A DNA stretch of 64,000 bases from Rosellinia necatrix (Eukaryota; Ascomycota; Sordariomycetes; Xylariales; Xylariaceae): assembly GCA_021209875.1 (NCBI GenBank), contig JAGYVD010000005.1:1860001-1924000 (forward strand), given 5' to 3'. Positions 1-11,792 of the stretch are shown piece after piece. Position 1 is the stretch's first letter. Every line of letters starts with the position of its first letter. The notes under the pieces are model-generated. The model did not search any database. It was not told the DNA's origin and saw only the letters and a program-made list of their open reading frames with translations. A program made the position numbers and the translations under genes.

Positions 1-2015
1 ACTGGCCCACGATGTACATAATATTACTCGCGACCACGGCCTTGTTATCCTTTCCACGCTTCATTTCCGTAAGCCCCAGGAGATCTTTTATCACTGTGAC
101 CAGGAAGCGTTTCTCCGTCTCTTCGTTCATGGCTAGAGAGATAGATCCAATGGCCCAGCATAGAACGTTGCAGTTGTGCCAAGACCATTCGCTTCCGTCT
201 ACTTGCTTCTGGAGCTTCTCCGTCATTATATTTTCGGTGTCTACGACATCGAGATGTGTCAGGTAGACGAGGCATTCTCGGATTGTTTTGTAAAGCTGCA
301 CAGTATCGCTTTCCTTCACGAACTCACGGACAATTTCGCCTTCGTCATTTTCAACGATTAGAACCTCTTCGGGCCGGACCATCTTTTCAATCATGACGAC
401 ACGAAGGTTGGATAGAACTTCCTTATACTTGTGCATTCTAAGCGGCAAGTTCTCGAGTAGCACGGGGTTGACGGCGCCGCTACCTGCCCCGGCTGCTGCT
501 AATGTCAAAGGGTTTAACTCCTGCATGGGAGAAGTTTGCATCTCCTCGTATAGTTCTTGTACAAGCTTTAGCCAATAATCTAAGCAGATCTTGAATATCT
601 CGCGGTCCTCGATTTGTGATATTCGGATGAGATAGAAGTGGCCATGTGTGAGAAAATCGCGGTTTGGGAGCTTCTCGACGAGCTAGAAACTAATGTTAGG
701 ACGCAGACTACACCGTCTGGGTGAGGATGGAGAACTTTACATCGACATGCTGTCCAAAAAAGTTGCACAGAAAGAGGGCAAGATCCTGAAGGAACTCTTG
801 GTCCCTAGAGTTACTCTGAGGATATGTGGTCTTGAGATCGAGGTCCAGAGGGATAATTCCTGCGATGGTTGTGAGGACGTCAACAAACATCTTGACTAAC
901 TGTTCACTGTAGGTATTCGGTTGCCCAGGACCATTAGTCACCAGACCGCCAATCTCTGTAAACACCTGTAACGTAACATTGCGGAACTCAGGAATTTCAA
1001 GAAACCGAGTGCGCAATGTTTCTATCAATGGCGTCTCGAAAATGTACCCGAGGGGGATCCAGTTGCAAAATCGTAGGAGCGTCTCTAGTGTTGCCTTGAC
1101 TAGGCTGCTCTGGTCGGCAGACGTCAGAATCTCCTGGCAGAGTTGGAATATTTGCGAGAACTCGTTGCACATGGTCGTTTTCAGGTTCCTCGTCTTAGCC
1201 GATGTCATTTGGTCAGCGGAGTAGTCGAAGACTTCTTCGGAAAGAAGGCGGAGGATGATCATGTTATTCTCGCAGATGGACAGGTTTGACCGACAAGCGG
1301 CGATGATCTCGTTGATAAAGGTCGGCCAGTTATGGGGCCATTCCTGCTTGAGAATGGATACCAGCACAAGATTGAGCTTGTTGAGGAGTGTCCTATGTGT
1401 CTTGAGGGACTCCTCGGTGTTGGAGGCCTGGATAATGAAGTTCACGACGAAGTTACGGATACCTAGGTGGACGATTAGTCATGGTGGCAGCGCAAAGCTG
1501 GGGATACTACAACGCACCCAGGCATTGTTCCCGGGGAAGGACCTTCCATCTTGTCATGATGACACTGTCCAATATCTGCAAACCCAGGTCTGGGCATGGT
1601 CAGCACAGACACGCAAGAGGGGCGGGGCGATGCGTATATATCAGAGTTGGGGTGTACATTTAGTTTGTGGATGTTTCGAATCGCTGAGAATCTTGTCGAC
1701 GAGAAGCCAGGCGTCGGGATCCTCCTTGAACTGCGTGCACATGCGTCAATAGTCGTCGTCGCATTGGGATGGGTGGCGGAGCTGAGGGCGCATCACGAAC
1801 CTGGTTCAAGGCAGTTTGGGCAGCTTTTTGCTAAGGCGGGGAAGAAAACGGCGTTAGTAGCTCTGGCGCGATAATGTTGGAAGCTCTCACGAGGAGAGGA
1901 AAAAAAAAAAAGGCGGGGGAAGGGGAGGGCGGGCATGGAACGAACTCACCTGCTCGCCTCGAGCTTCGTAAAAAGAATGGACCATGAGGTCCAGTTCCTC
2001 GATGCTGGGCGCCAT
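1..2015 (-). CDS. crm1: Exportin-1 (CRM1/XPO1), 5' half, truncated by window edge
   Basis: Karyopherin that binds leucine-rich nuclear export signals together with Ran-GTP and carries cargo out through nuclear pores. The start is the ATG at 2015 ([20 protein letters not shown]). Exons by splice consensus: 1950-2015, 1801-1830 (a 30-nt microexon), 1658-1730, 1518-1589, 714-1462 and <1-682. These give about 557 of the roughly 1,080 residues expected. Recognisable CRM1 signatures are [63 protein letters not shown] and [10 protein letters not shown] at the window edge, all from the importin-beta N-terminal and HEAT-repeat region. The intron density at the 5' end (four introns in the first 500 bp) is notable. 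The cargo-binding groove region lies outside the window. Family identity is very secure. Individual splice sites are inferred but keep frame throughout. Confidence 0.96.
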
Positions 2016-3665
2016 GTTCAGCGAGGAGTCGGGGCGCCGGCGGGAAGAAGGCTATGACGCCTCACGATCACCGTAAGGCTTGCAGTGATGGGGTAGGCAA
2101 AGATGGAGATAGCTAGGACGGTACACAGATGTTCGGGAGCGGGCGGTGGTCGCAAAGACTCGTCGAATGCAACTATTGCCAGCGGCAAACCTCCAACCTG
2201 AAGGGGCGGGAAGGTAGTCGAGGTGGGCAGAGGGAGGTTGGTGGGATAGATGGGATGGATGGGAGATGGTTGGCTAGTCGGCTGGTTGGTAAAAGAAAAG
2301 AGTCGACGGTGCTAGGAGAGATACTTTGTAGGTGTGTGTGTGCAGGTGGGGGAGGGGGAACTCAGGTAGACCGCGGGAGGTACTAGTGCAGTAGGTGCCT
2401 ACGTCAAGTACCTTTGGTGGGTGAGGTACCTAATGTTTGGGGGGGGATAACGAGGTCAAGAGGTTCAATCATGTTCGTTCATGGGTATAGTAGTACCTCC
2501 CGGACCGGTACCTGACATAAGGCCCCCCTCCCTCTACAGCACCCTCTCCGCCTACAAGTACTCAGTACTAAAGGTAACCCTACTAGTACACTAGACTCAG
2601 GTGGTTATGTGGCGCTAAAGCTGATTATGTCATTCCCTTTAAATCCGTGCCAAGAACTGTTTCTTAGCGCCGAGGTCGATCGAAGCAATCAGTTCTTGGG
2701 AATGATCCAGTTGGGGAAATACGCGCGCCGAGACTCTACGGGTTACTCTAGCTTGAGCTGTTCGCTATGTTTCCCGACCGATATCCCGGTTGGCCATATG
2801 GTGATAGATGATAGATGATAGTTGACAAATAAGATCCGTTTGAAGTTTGGGTTCAATAGGTACGTAGTTACGGGTAACAAGATCCAACCAACCTCCTTAT
2901 ATGCCTGGAGTAGGTACTGGGTACACTAATGCAAGGAGATACCTAGTAGATAGATAGGTTTCTGGTACCTGACTCCGTGTAGCGTGACATCTGCTCATCG
3001 ATTCTCGTTTTGATACTTGCTGACATTGGATTAATCTACCGGGGCGAGCTCAAATGCACTGATTAATTAGGCAGTTTCACTACGAACCTCAAGGACAATA
3101 TTGTTTAGTTCTCTTTTCTTCTAAGGCTACCTGGTACCTACCCAGGTACCGATTGCCCAGGTACTACACTAATTAGGTAAGCTTCCCCGGGTTGTTGGTA
3201 GCACCAAACCTTGTCCAATTTATTGGAACGGACCCATCCAAGCCATGGATATTCTGCGTCAAAGGTTATCTAATACTGACAAACAAGCATTGAACATTGC
3301 CATAACGGATAGTTTCTGGGTCAGGATATGAAAGAAGATATAAAAAGTTGAAGATGATTTTTTCAATGGTGACGTTTAAATTCAATTTCTTGTGACCTGG
3401 ATTGCCTACCTAAACGATTGATGACACAGCTAATCTTCTAGAATATACCTAAATCATTAATCATTCTATTGCGTTATCCTGGGTCTGAGATAAAGTTACA
3501 GTCGAACCCCATCGGTTCGTCTAACTCCTGATCAGCTAATGTCCCATTAGCGTGCCTTTATTTCATCATCTACCCATCTAATGCATGAAGTAAATCAACG
3601 GAGGTTATAAAGGCAATGGGGACCTAGCACCTTGAGCTATGGCCAGCCCAGCTTAACGGCGCCCT
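2016..3665. other. Gene-free interval between crm1 5' end and aminotransferase 3' end
   Basis: It contains the crm1 promoter and leader (next to 2015) and the 3' flank of the aminotransferase gene. No open frame resembles a known protein. The stretch is rich in GGTACC and GTACCT motifs, for example around 2415-2530 and 3130-3175. I see no RNA gene or mobile element. Confidence 0.6.
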
Positions 3666-5234
3666 TTATAACTTTTGATATCCGCATTCTGCAAGGCCGT
3701 TCTTCAAAGCAGTAATCGCCTTGTCAATATGATCCCGTGCAGGATCGGTCTATAGCGAATTAGCCTCCAAGCTCATATTCCTCGCCATTTCTGTGGATAA
3801 TGGCCTTGACTCACAACGCTGACACCCATGTGCCCGAACCGAATATACTTGGTCGCAATTTCTTTGTGAATGCCGCCGGCAAAGATAACACCGCTGTTGG
3901 CGAGCTTGGGGAGTAAATCTGTAGCCTTGACGCTTTCGGGTAGATACATCGCTGTCATGCCATGGGCTTGATCCTCAGGGCTCCCAGCAACTTGCTTAAG
4001 CCCAAGCTCCGTGGCGGCCTGCTTGATCTTGTCGGAAACCTCCTTATGTTTCGCGAACCTTTCAGAGAGGGGTTTCGCGAGGATCTGAGACAGAGCAGTG
4101 TGGAGAGCATGGACGAGCTGGGGTGATGGCGTGGCAAAATATGATGGCTTTTTCGCTTCGTAGTTTTGCATAACTAATTTCAGGTCAGCATACTAGTAGA
4201 CAGTGACGACACAAGATAGGCTGTTGTACTCGGCTTCCAATTCTTCATCGAAGCGAAATAAGACGCCGGTGGGCTCTTTCGCGCTTCCAAAACCTCTATT
4301 GCCTTGCCGCTGAACATGGATATAGACAAACCAGCGGGGCATCCAATTGCCTTTTGGCTTGCTGTGACGACGCCGTCTAATTTCCAGGCGTCGAATTCGA
4401 TGTCTTCACTAGCGACACTGCAAACGCCATCCACGATGAGTAGAGTGTCGGGAGAAACGCGCTTGACGGTATCAGAGAGGTTCTTCAGCTCGCTTAATAC
4501 ACCGGTGGACGTATCCACATGCGTAACGGTTACTAGCTTATACTTCTTGCTCTTTAGGGCCTGCTCGATCTCGGGTAGTTGCGGCCGACTTCCGACCTGA
4601 GGCCTTATCACGTCGACATGGGCTCCGTACACCTTGAGACACTCGCCAAAATTATCGCCGAAGTAGCCGGTGCTGAGAACTAGGACGTCGTCGCCGGGCT
4701 CAACAAGATTGGCTCCGACGAGATCCCAGCCCAGAGTTCCGGATCCGGAGATGACGAACGGCTGTGAGGATGGTGAGGTTGTCTTGAAGAGCTTGCGAAG
4801 CATCGACAGAGTCTCCCCAAAGGTGGCGACAAAACCCGGCCCGACGTGGGACTCGCTAACAATATGTCAGTTCACCTCAACTACGGCATGGTGACGAACA
4901 AGAGGTCTGGTAGAAGGGGGACGGACCTATAGTGGCTCATGGACTGCAGCACGGCATCATCGAATTCGATGGGGCCCGGAATGAGCAGTGCAGGATGACT
5001 TGGCTGAGACGACATCTTGGAGTTTGACGACGAAGAAATGCTACGGGTTTGAGAGGGGCGAGGGCTGGAGGGAGGACAAGAAGGAGGACTGGAAGCGGCT
5101 GGTGATGGACCCGCGAGGTGCTGTGATATAATAGCTAATCGCGACGCGGGGTTGTTAGACACCATCTTCGGGAAGCTTGCACCGATGCGGGGCAAACCGC
5201 CGAGGGCCACTCTAGGAAACCTTGAATAAGCCAT
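3666..5234 (-). CDS. AGX1: Alanine-glyoxylate aminotransferase (AGXT1/AGX1 family, class V PLP enzyme)
   Basis: Transfers an amino group from alanine (or serine) to glyoxylate, giving glycine and pyruvate. Exons: 4927-5234, 4230-4855, 3815-4173 and 3666-3749, giving 458 aa. All introns are 56-71 nt, and the last is needed to reach the conserved tail TDPARDHIDKAITALK instead of a stop at 3773. Visible motifs are the LIPGPIEF entry segment, SGSGTLGWD, THVDTSTGVL, the cofactor Asp in LLIVDGVCS, and the PLP lysine in TASQKAIGCPAG. The first ATG (5234) has a strong context (CACCATGGC) and adds about 73 residues rich in Arg and Ser with few acids, a plausible mitochondrial presequence. A second good ATG (MSSQPSHP) sits exactly where the conserved enzyme begins. 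The C terminus is QKL, close to a peroxisomal PTS1. It is divergent from VPS29. Family very secure; location inferred. Confidence 0.93.
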
Positions 5235-6452
5235 GGTGAGGAGGAAGGGTCACGGTCGGAGAGCCGCGTGGAGGGGCTGGGAGGGAGTATACCTAGCAGA
5301 GACCGGGAGGCAGACCGAACGAGACGTGGGAAAGCCGCGCTGTGATAGGTAGATCGGGGCCGACTAAGAAATTCAATAGCCGGGAGGTACCGGATTGTAT
5401 CCCGACAGCGATTCAATGGCCGACCTAGCTGGCTGCCTAGTCCAGATAGTACTTATAGCTACCGTCTAGGTATTTGTGGAGGTCGTGTCGTGATGGTGAC
5501 AAGTTATTTGAAGAGTCTCACGATCTCTTCCACTAGGATTGAAACACCGAGAAAAGTCCTTTTCTAGCTCTGACCAGCATCGTTTCCCCGATTTTCGGAT
5601 CAGCAGAAGTTGATTCTCTCAATTAGCAATGGAGATGACGAGAAATTGACCTATACTCCTCTTATACCGCTGCGTAATCCTATTAGTGACTCCGTCTTCG
5701 GCCTGTAGTTCCAATGAGTAGCTAAGTCGGTACTTATTACGTGTAGGGAAATGCAATTTTCAACACACAAAGCCAATGTAAGGCACAGTAATATGAAGCT
5801 ATGATTCAAGAGAATTAAATACCGACAGTAGTTACCTACCTACCTAGATAGTTAGCTATTCAAAAGGGGCAATCTAGCTCTGTAAGCTAAAGAGGCAGAT
5901 TGGTTTAGGTTGGGTAGGTAGGTAGGTAGGTACCGTTAACGACCCCCACGACACATGAACTGATACCTACACTGCAGGGGTTGCCTGATCCCGCGATTGA
6001 GAGGACCTCGGGAGGTAGTAAGTATCTAGGTACTTAGAGCAGGTGTAGCTTCGAGTGAGGGGCTGGAGCTCTGCATTCTGTGGCTTGCGCGATAGCGACG
6101 CCTGTAATACCTCCTTACGGCCCTGTTACCACGCAAATATTAAGTACATGCAAGGTACTTGGTATGCCTGGATTCACGCGCGTAAGGACGACTGGGCCTT
6201 CGACCTCAATGAATACGAACGTAGAGCTAACATAGATCGAGTCACCACCAACGATCCGCACTTCCCAACTATCCACGAACACGGATTGACGATACTACAA
6301 CATCGAGATATACTCCTACCGCCCCGACCGAAAGCGAATACCCAAGACTCTACCCGCAATTCTCACGCCCGCCCGAGTGTCGACCCTCTTCTTTCCCAAC
6401 AACCCTTGGACGCCTGCCTGTAGCGAAAGCCCCCGGCCGTACTCGATAGACA
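5235..6452. promoter_or_regulatory. Divergent promoter interval, AGX1 / VPS29
   Basis: These 1.2 kb separate two genes transcribed away from each other, so they should carry both promoters. The stretch contains a (GGTA)5 run at 5913-5932 and several CCTAGG/GGTACC palindromes. No convincing coding frame is present. The frames at 6055-6423 show no family features. Confidence 0.5.
5913..5932. repeat. (GGTA)5 microsatellite
   Basis: Five exact tetranucleotide copies followed by CC. This is one of many TAGG/CCTA runs scattered through the gene-free DNA of the window. Confidence 0.9.
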
Positions 6453-7285
6453 ATGGCTTTCCTAATCCTCGTGATCGGGGACCTGCATATACCGGACCGG
6501 GCGCTCGACATACCGCAAAAGGTTCGGGCCGGCCCCTTGAGACGGCGCCCCGCGAAGCACGTATCGATCGCATCAGCAGCTAACCCCTCGGGCATCTCGG
6601 TAGTTCAAGAAGCTCCTGTCGCCGGGCAAGATCGGACAGACGCTGTGTCTGGGCAACCTGACGGATAAGCACACGTACGAGTACCTGCGTTCGATCGCGC
6701 CGGATCTGAAGATCGTCAAGGGCCGGTTCGACGTGGAGGCGACATCGCTGCCGCTATCGCAGGTCGTCACGCACGGGTCGTTGCGCATCGGCTTCGTCGA
6801 GGGCTTCACCCTCGTCTCCACCGAGCCCGATCTCCTTCTCGCCGAGGCCAACAAGCTCGACGTCGATATCCTCTGCTGGGGCGGCACCCACCGCTTCGAC
6901 GCCTTCGAGTACATGGACAAGTTCTTCGTCAACCCCGGCAGCGCCACCGGCGCCTACACGACCGGTTGGACCAAGGAGGGGGAGGAGATGGTGCCGAGTT
7001 TCTGCTTGATGGATGTGAGTCTATCACATTCCTATTGCGCGCCGACTTGAGATGCGACACTACCCCAATTGGATTTTATGCAACCTGTTTAGGCAACCAG
7101 CTTTGACCATCAGCATGGTGATCTAGAACGCCGATTTGTGCTAACAAACCGCTTTATAGGTACAAGGGATATCACTTACGCTCTACGTATATCAATTGAG
7201 GAAGGATGCAAATGGGGTAGAAAACGTGGCGGTTGAGAAGGTGACATACACAAAACCGGTAGAACCGACAGGAAGTTCGTCATGA
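6453..7285 (+). CDS. VPS29: Vacuolar protein sorting protein 29 (retromer subunit)
   Basis: Retromer core subunit that binds VPS35 and recycles cargo from endosomes to the Golgi. It has a phosphoesterase fold. Exons: 6453-6521, 6604-7014 and 7160-7285, giving 201 aa. It begins MAFLILVIGDLHIP and keeps IGQTLCLGNLT, the KIVKGRFD segment, THGSLRIGFVEGF and GGTHRFDAF. It then has KFFVNPGSATGA, SFCLMDVQGISLTLYVYQL and a short C-terminal extension. The metal-site positions are degenerate compared with true phosphoesterases: GRFD where GDFD is usual, GGTH where GHTH is usual, and an early His replaced in the EGFTLV segment. This fits VPS29 acting as a scaffold and not as an enzyme. The first exon would be missed by a single-frame search. 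Identity is very secure. Confidence 0.95.
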
Positions 7286-8073
7286 ATGTGAGGCTACGGG
7301 CTTAATGAGACATGAGATATCCCAAGATGACGAAGAGTTAATCTACGAGTTGCGATTGATGCTAATTTCGCGCCCGCGCCCGTGCCTATACAAAGAACAA
7401 ATGTTTTTGACACCCCGCTATACAGATAATAAGGATCACGATGAACAGGATCACGACGAACAGGATCACGATGAACAGGAATGACCTGCACTTCTCGAGA
7501 CGAAACTAAGCCCATTTCCTTCAAATGAGACGGCAAACCAGAAGGCCCAGATTATTTGAAGTGTACCGTCCATTTATCCGTGACCTCAAGCAAGTCGACA
7601 TAATTAAGGAGGTAGGGAGCGCTGGCATAATACTATATCCAACTCGTTCTAGACAGCATCGTTCGCTACCCAAGTATTATTATACCAAGGGATTCAAGGC
7701 ACCTTGGACACGTTACAGCTCGCCAACTTCGCCATCGCATGATACAAGCGTTGGGAGAACAGGCAATAAAATTCGCATTTCCAATTTCAGAACGGAGTTG
7801 GTATCATGATATGCCAGAAGCTCAAACAGGCGACCCAGGCGCAACACCGTGGAATGAGTCCAGTACAGGAAAGGTAAGCCAGGCACACAAGTCGCCCTGT
7901 GTGGAGTAGGCTATTCAGACATTACTCAATCAGGCTTGCATTCCCCTTCCATCTCTAATAACACCATGCTAGCAGTCCCTCATCAGATAACAGGCAACCA
8001 GCAATAATCAAGCAAAGCCCCCAAAGAAAAGAACGAAAAAAAAAAACAACCAGGTGTACATGCTCGTGCATCA
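7286..8073. other. Gene-free interval between convergent VPS29 and SGO1
   Basis: Probably the two 3' untranslated regions. It includes a 15-bp tandem repeat (7433-7477) and an A-rich run near 8036-8048. The small open frames (7525-7809 and others) show no recognisable features. Confidence 0.55.
7433..7477. repeat. 15-bp tandem repeat, three copies
   Basis: The unit GGATCACGATGAACA occurs three times in direct succession. The middle copy differs at one base (GACGAACA). It sits in the 3' flank of VPS29 and has no assigned function. Confidence 0.9.
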
Positions 8074-10405
8074 TTATAACATCGTAGTCCTCCTACGAGA
8101 ACTCGCGGCCTTTTCGCGTGTTGTACTCTCGCCCTCCATTGTCGGGATGCTGTCTCCATCGACCGAAGGGCTTTCGCCTCGACTATTCTCGAGATTGGTC
8201 TGTGTGGACTTGACCGCGGCCATGGAGGCTCGTTTCCGAGATCCTGGTGGCCTACCCGGTAGCTTCTTCGTCGGTTCTGTATCGTCAGGTTGTAGGTCCT
8301 CACGTGTTATAGACGACAATCTTCGTGCTCGTGATTGACGGGTTATCTTATTCTTCTTCTCGGGGGTTGACTCCTCCGAAGCATCCTTTAGTGACGAGTG
8401 CGACGTGTCAGTGAATTCATAAACGTCTGACTCATCAGACGTCTTGGCAACCTCAGCATCCTGGGCCGCAACCTGCCCTAAGCGACGATGGGCACTTTTT
8501 GCGATCAGTTTAGTTGTAACTTCATCGGTCTTGTGAACTTGCGGTGTTATCAAATCTTTCCTCTTCCGATCGGTTGTAACAGAGGCTGGTAATTCTTCGA
8601 GGGCGGAAAGGCGAGTGGTTTTCTGAACCGAAGGGCTTGCCATGATATCAGTATCCTGGTAAGCGTCCTTAAAAATATGCTGAGTCGAAGCATCTTTGCG
8701 TGAGGATTCTGCTTGGCCCCCTGATCTGGGCACGGAGGAGGGACCGGATGCCAGTTCATCTCTTTGACACTGGCTTGTCCGACGAATGTTTTTACCATCC
8801 CCAGCCACTGCATCGAAGATTTGTTTTGTGTTGGGCCGTCTCATCTTATCCCGAAGATTTGGCTCGGCGTAGCTGACGGCAGCCCGGGCACGACGATTAG
8901 CCCGTGTCGTCTCTCCTCTAGACGAAATATCAAACGGAGGCGGTGTGTCATTCATTTCTCCCCTCGGCGCCGACATTTCGGGGGAATCTGGAATGGGTTG
9001 ACTTGGCTCAGCCGAGAGGCCCTCGGGCTCGATATCTACACGAGAAACGGTTTCCGGTGGGCTGGGAGGGGCGATTTCGATTGATTTCGGTTCCTTCTCA
9101 ACATTTACGTGACCCTTGGCTGGTTCATTATTTTTACTCTCCACCTCCGGCATTGCCCCCTTCTCTTCAGCTAGGGGTTTGGCATGTTTCTTCGAAGCAC
9201 TGAGTGTCCCATTCGAGCTCTTGGCTCCCAGCGGCTTTCTTTGCGCCGTATTCGAAGACTTGTCGCGAGCATCCCTTTTACTCATCGGTAGTTGTTTAAG
9301 AGGCCTACTTGCAAGGTTTGCTGGTTCGCTCTTGCCCTTCTCGAGCTGATCTTTGGCTACCCCGCCCGGTATTTGTAACGGTGCCCTCGGCAACGGAACA
9401 TTCTCCTTCTCATCTTCCTCTCTGATCTTCCTCTTCAAATTGATTTTAGCAGTTTGAACAGTAGTCTGAGGTTCAGGTTCCACGGCGTTTTTAGCACTGT
9501 CGCCGACGCTCAAGACTGGAGGCCCGTCAGGTTGCTTTCCAGACATTTGGTTGGCGTTTGTAGGCGGTGAGGGCGAACTGGGATATGACGTTGTCTTCTC
9601 ACAAACATCTTCGGCGCCACTATTGTCCGATTCGCTGAGAGCAGGCTTCAGCATCCTCGTAAGCGTACATAAATCGAGTTTGACGGGGTCTTCATCGATA
9701 AATCGGGATACTGGAGGAGGACCAAGATCAGGTGAATCGGTGCTCTCTTCTGCTTCGGAACACAAAGCTAGGATTTCATCTTGGCTAGCGTCATGTCAGC
9801 GTTGAATATCCATAGTTCGTACGGATGCCTTACTTCATCGTTTCTCGAGGATATGTCTTATTTTCCCATAGTGGTGGCAGTCGACCCTCCTGAAGCGCGG
9901 CTGCTTCCAAATCTTGCATTGAACCTATCGTCTCTCGTCTCCTCCAATCGGATAGTCGGGTGCCACCAATGCTACTCCTTTGGAGTCTTGCCCTCTTTCG
10001 TGCCCTAGGAGAACGATTCTTAGGTACTGGCTCGTGGCCGAGACCGGCGAGCATAGTGCCCCATTCGACAAGTTGGGCCTCCATTCTCTCCTTAATCTGG
10101 AGCGCATGGTCGGCCACTCGCTGGGCATGGCTACCTTCGAGTTCCGTCTTCAGCCGGAGGACCTCGCTTCGGAGTTGGAGGTTCTCGGATAGGAGCCGCG
10201 CGCATTCGTTCTCGAGATTTCGAATTTTGAGAGATTGTGTTGAGTTCGTGCGGGCAATGTCCCTATTTTGGCGGAGGAACTTCCGACGCACTATGATGGC
10301 CGTCTGGGTCAGCATCTGTCTCCGTGGGTTTCGGGGAGAGGGGGTACGGTACATACGGATCTCTAAGCTGTCTGTTGACACGGTGGGCTCGTTAAGTCGT
10401 GCCAT
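8074..10405 (-). CDS. SGO1: Shugoshin, guardian of centromeric cohesin
   Basis: Recruits PP2A to centromeres to protect cohesin and takes part in tension sensing. Exons: 10357-10405, 9834-10290 and 8074-9784, giving 738 aa. The first intron (66 nt, GTATGT donor, GCTGAC branch) must be removed to join TDSLEI to LRRKFLRQNRDIAR, restoring the Shugoshin N-terminal coiled coil (about residues 15-95). The middle is long, polar, basic and low in complexity, as usual for the family, and includes an LKRKIREEDEKENVP patch. Near residues 466-486 lies the Shugoshin C-terminal motif, RRARAAVSYAEPNLRDKMRR, which binds phosphorylated histone H2A. The tail is Ser/Thr and Lys/Arg rich. It is divergent from DAD2, another chromosome-segregation gene. 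Identity is secure from having both terminal motifs. Confidence 0.94.
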
Positions 10406-11177
10406 GGTGTAAATAGATTCATTAGGTACCTATGGCGAGGTCCTTGCATCCGATAAGATGAGCGTTCAGCAGATCAACTAGGCCGTAAGTATATTGGACG
10501 AATGCTGCGGTTATATGGCGCGTGTAGGTGGGGTGTGATGCGCCGCAGCAGGTATGACGAAGGATGCTCTCCGTTGCTCGTGAAGATGTTGTCAAGATTC
10601 GATTTTGTTGGCAGACAGCTGGCTAGCTCAAAAGTGGTGTGTCCCCACTTGTCCATCGAAATTCAATGGAGACGGTTGTCAGGACAACTGCTTGTTGGCT
10701 GTGAAGACCCGACCGAGAGGCCAATAGGGGCTAGCGCGTCTATAGGTGATCGGGTACCAAGGTACCTCATGTATCTCAGTACCTTACTGGGTGCCTAACC
10801 TCCTATGGTGGTGGGGCATTTCCGGGCGTTGGCACTTAAAGGAAAAGTGGTGCTTGGTCTAACGACGTGGGGCAATCCTTATGGGGCAATTTACTGAGGC
10901 AGCTAGCAGATAGCGACCACCTGGGCAGCGTCAAACACATTCATCGCTGATCGTTCATGGCCAACTTATCTAATCTATCTTAAAGCTACCTACTTACTCA
11001 AAAACCCGGACAGACAGCATCGCAACACATATCAGTTATAGGCGCCACATTTCCATACCCACACGAAATTTGCAGCTCCCGAGTTAGTCAGCCAGTACTC
11101 CAAGTAATCTTCGTCAAGGGCCTTTGTACATCCCCCCACCCAAACAGCTGTCAGGGCATATATAAGAAAGTTGGACC
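10406..11177. promoter_or_regulatory. Divergent promoter interval, SGO1 / DAD2
   Basis: A 772-bp interval between two mitotic genes transcribed away from each other. A TATA-like ATATATAAG lies at 11157-11165, only about 15 nt before the DAD2 ATG, so it may be leader sequence and not a TATA box. GGTACC motifs occur near 10754-10764. No coding frame with family features is visible. Confidence 0.5.
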
Positions 11178-11792
11178 GTGATGGCATTCTCGACAAGGGC
11201 CTTGCCAGGACATATACGTCAGGGCTCTACCAATAGCAATCCCAATGCGCAATCGACGGGCCAGTCAGCAGCGCTCTTAGCGCGTGTGGATGAGAAGAAA
11301 GCCGAGTTGGAGAACCTCAAAGAGCTTCGAGATCTCAGTGCGGCAGTTGCAGATCAGATGGAGGCCCTGCAGCAGAAGTTAGCAACCTTGTCTAACGGAA
11401 CAGAAGGTTGGTAGATCCGGGGTAAGAAGGGTGGCGAGCTATCTTGGGGGCTTATCTAATATGTTCATGCTTCTAGCAATCGCCATGGTGGTGGGAAACT
11501 GGCACAACGTCTTGCAAGCCATCAATATGGCATCAGGTATGGCAACGACCATTGATCACAGGCACATAGCCCCCGCTATCCGTCCAGGTTCGATGTTGAC
11601 AATTTCTCTCTAGCTAAGATACCCAATCCACGGACAGCGGAAGGTGGGCAAGGTGCTGCTGAAGAAGCCGAGGTGGCATTGCCACAGACGCTGGTGCGCA
11701 TACCAACAGAACACGCACCTGCGCTGCAGGCACAGGCTGAGCTCGCACTAGAGATCGACAATGAGCAGAACACTCCTGACGCTGCATCTTAA
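11178..11792 (+). CDS. DAD2: DASH/Dam1 complex subunit Dad2
   Basis: Outer-kinetochore DASH subunit that helps couple kinetochores to microtubule ends. Exons: 11178-11406, 11477-11536 (60 nt) and 11614-11792, giving 155 aa. Residues 1-75 have the Dad2 pattern: MAFSTR start, SAALLARVDEKKAELENLKE and LRDLSAAVADQMEALQQKLA followed by LSNGTE. Splicing in the small second exon supplies AIAMVVGNWHNVLQAINMAS, the second conserved Dad2 block, and the third exon begins AKIPNP. The remaining tail (Ala/Glu/Gln rich) is longer than in the yeast protein and poorly conserved in type. Without splicing the frame stops after residue 78, so single-frame gene finders would truncate it. Identity is very secure. 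Confidence 0.94.

Noticed and set aside
3750..3814. Aminotransferase ending at the stop at 3773
   Set aside because: That end (QGHYPQKWRGI) is unlike the family; a GTGAGT..TATAG intron restores the conserved C terminus in the next exon.
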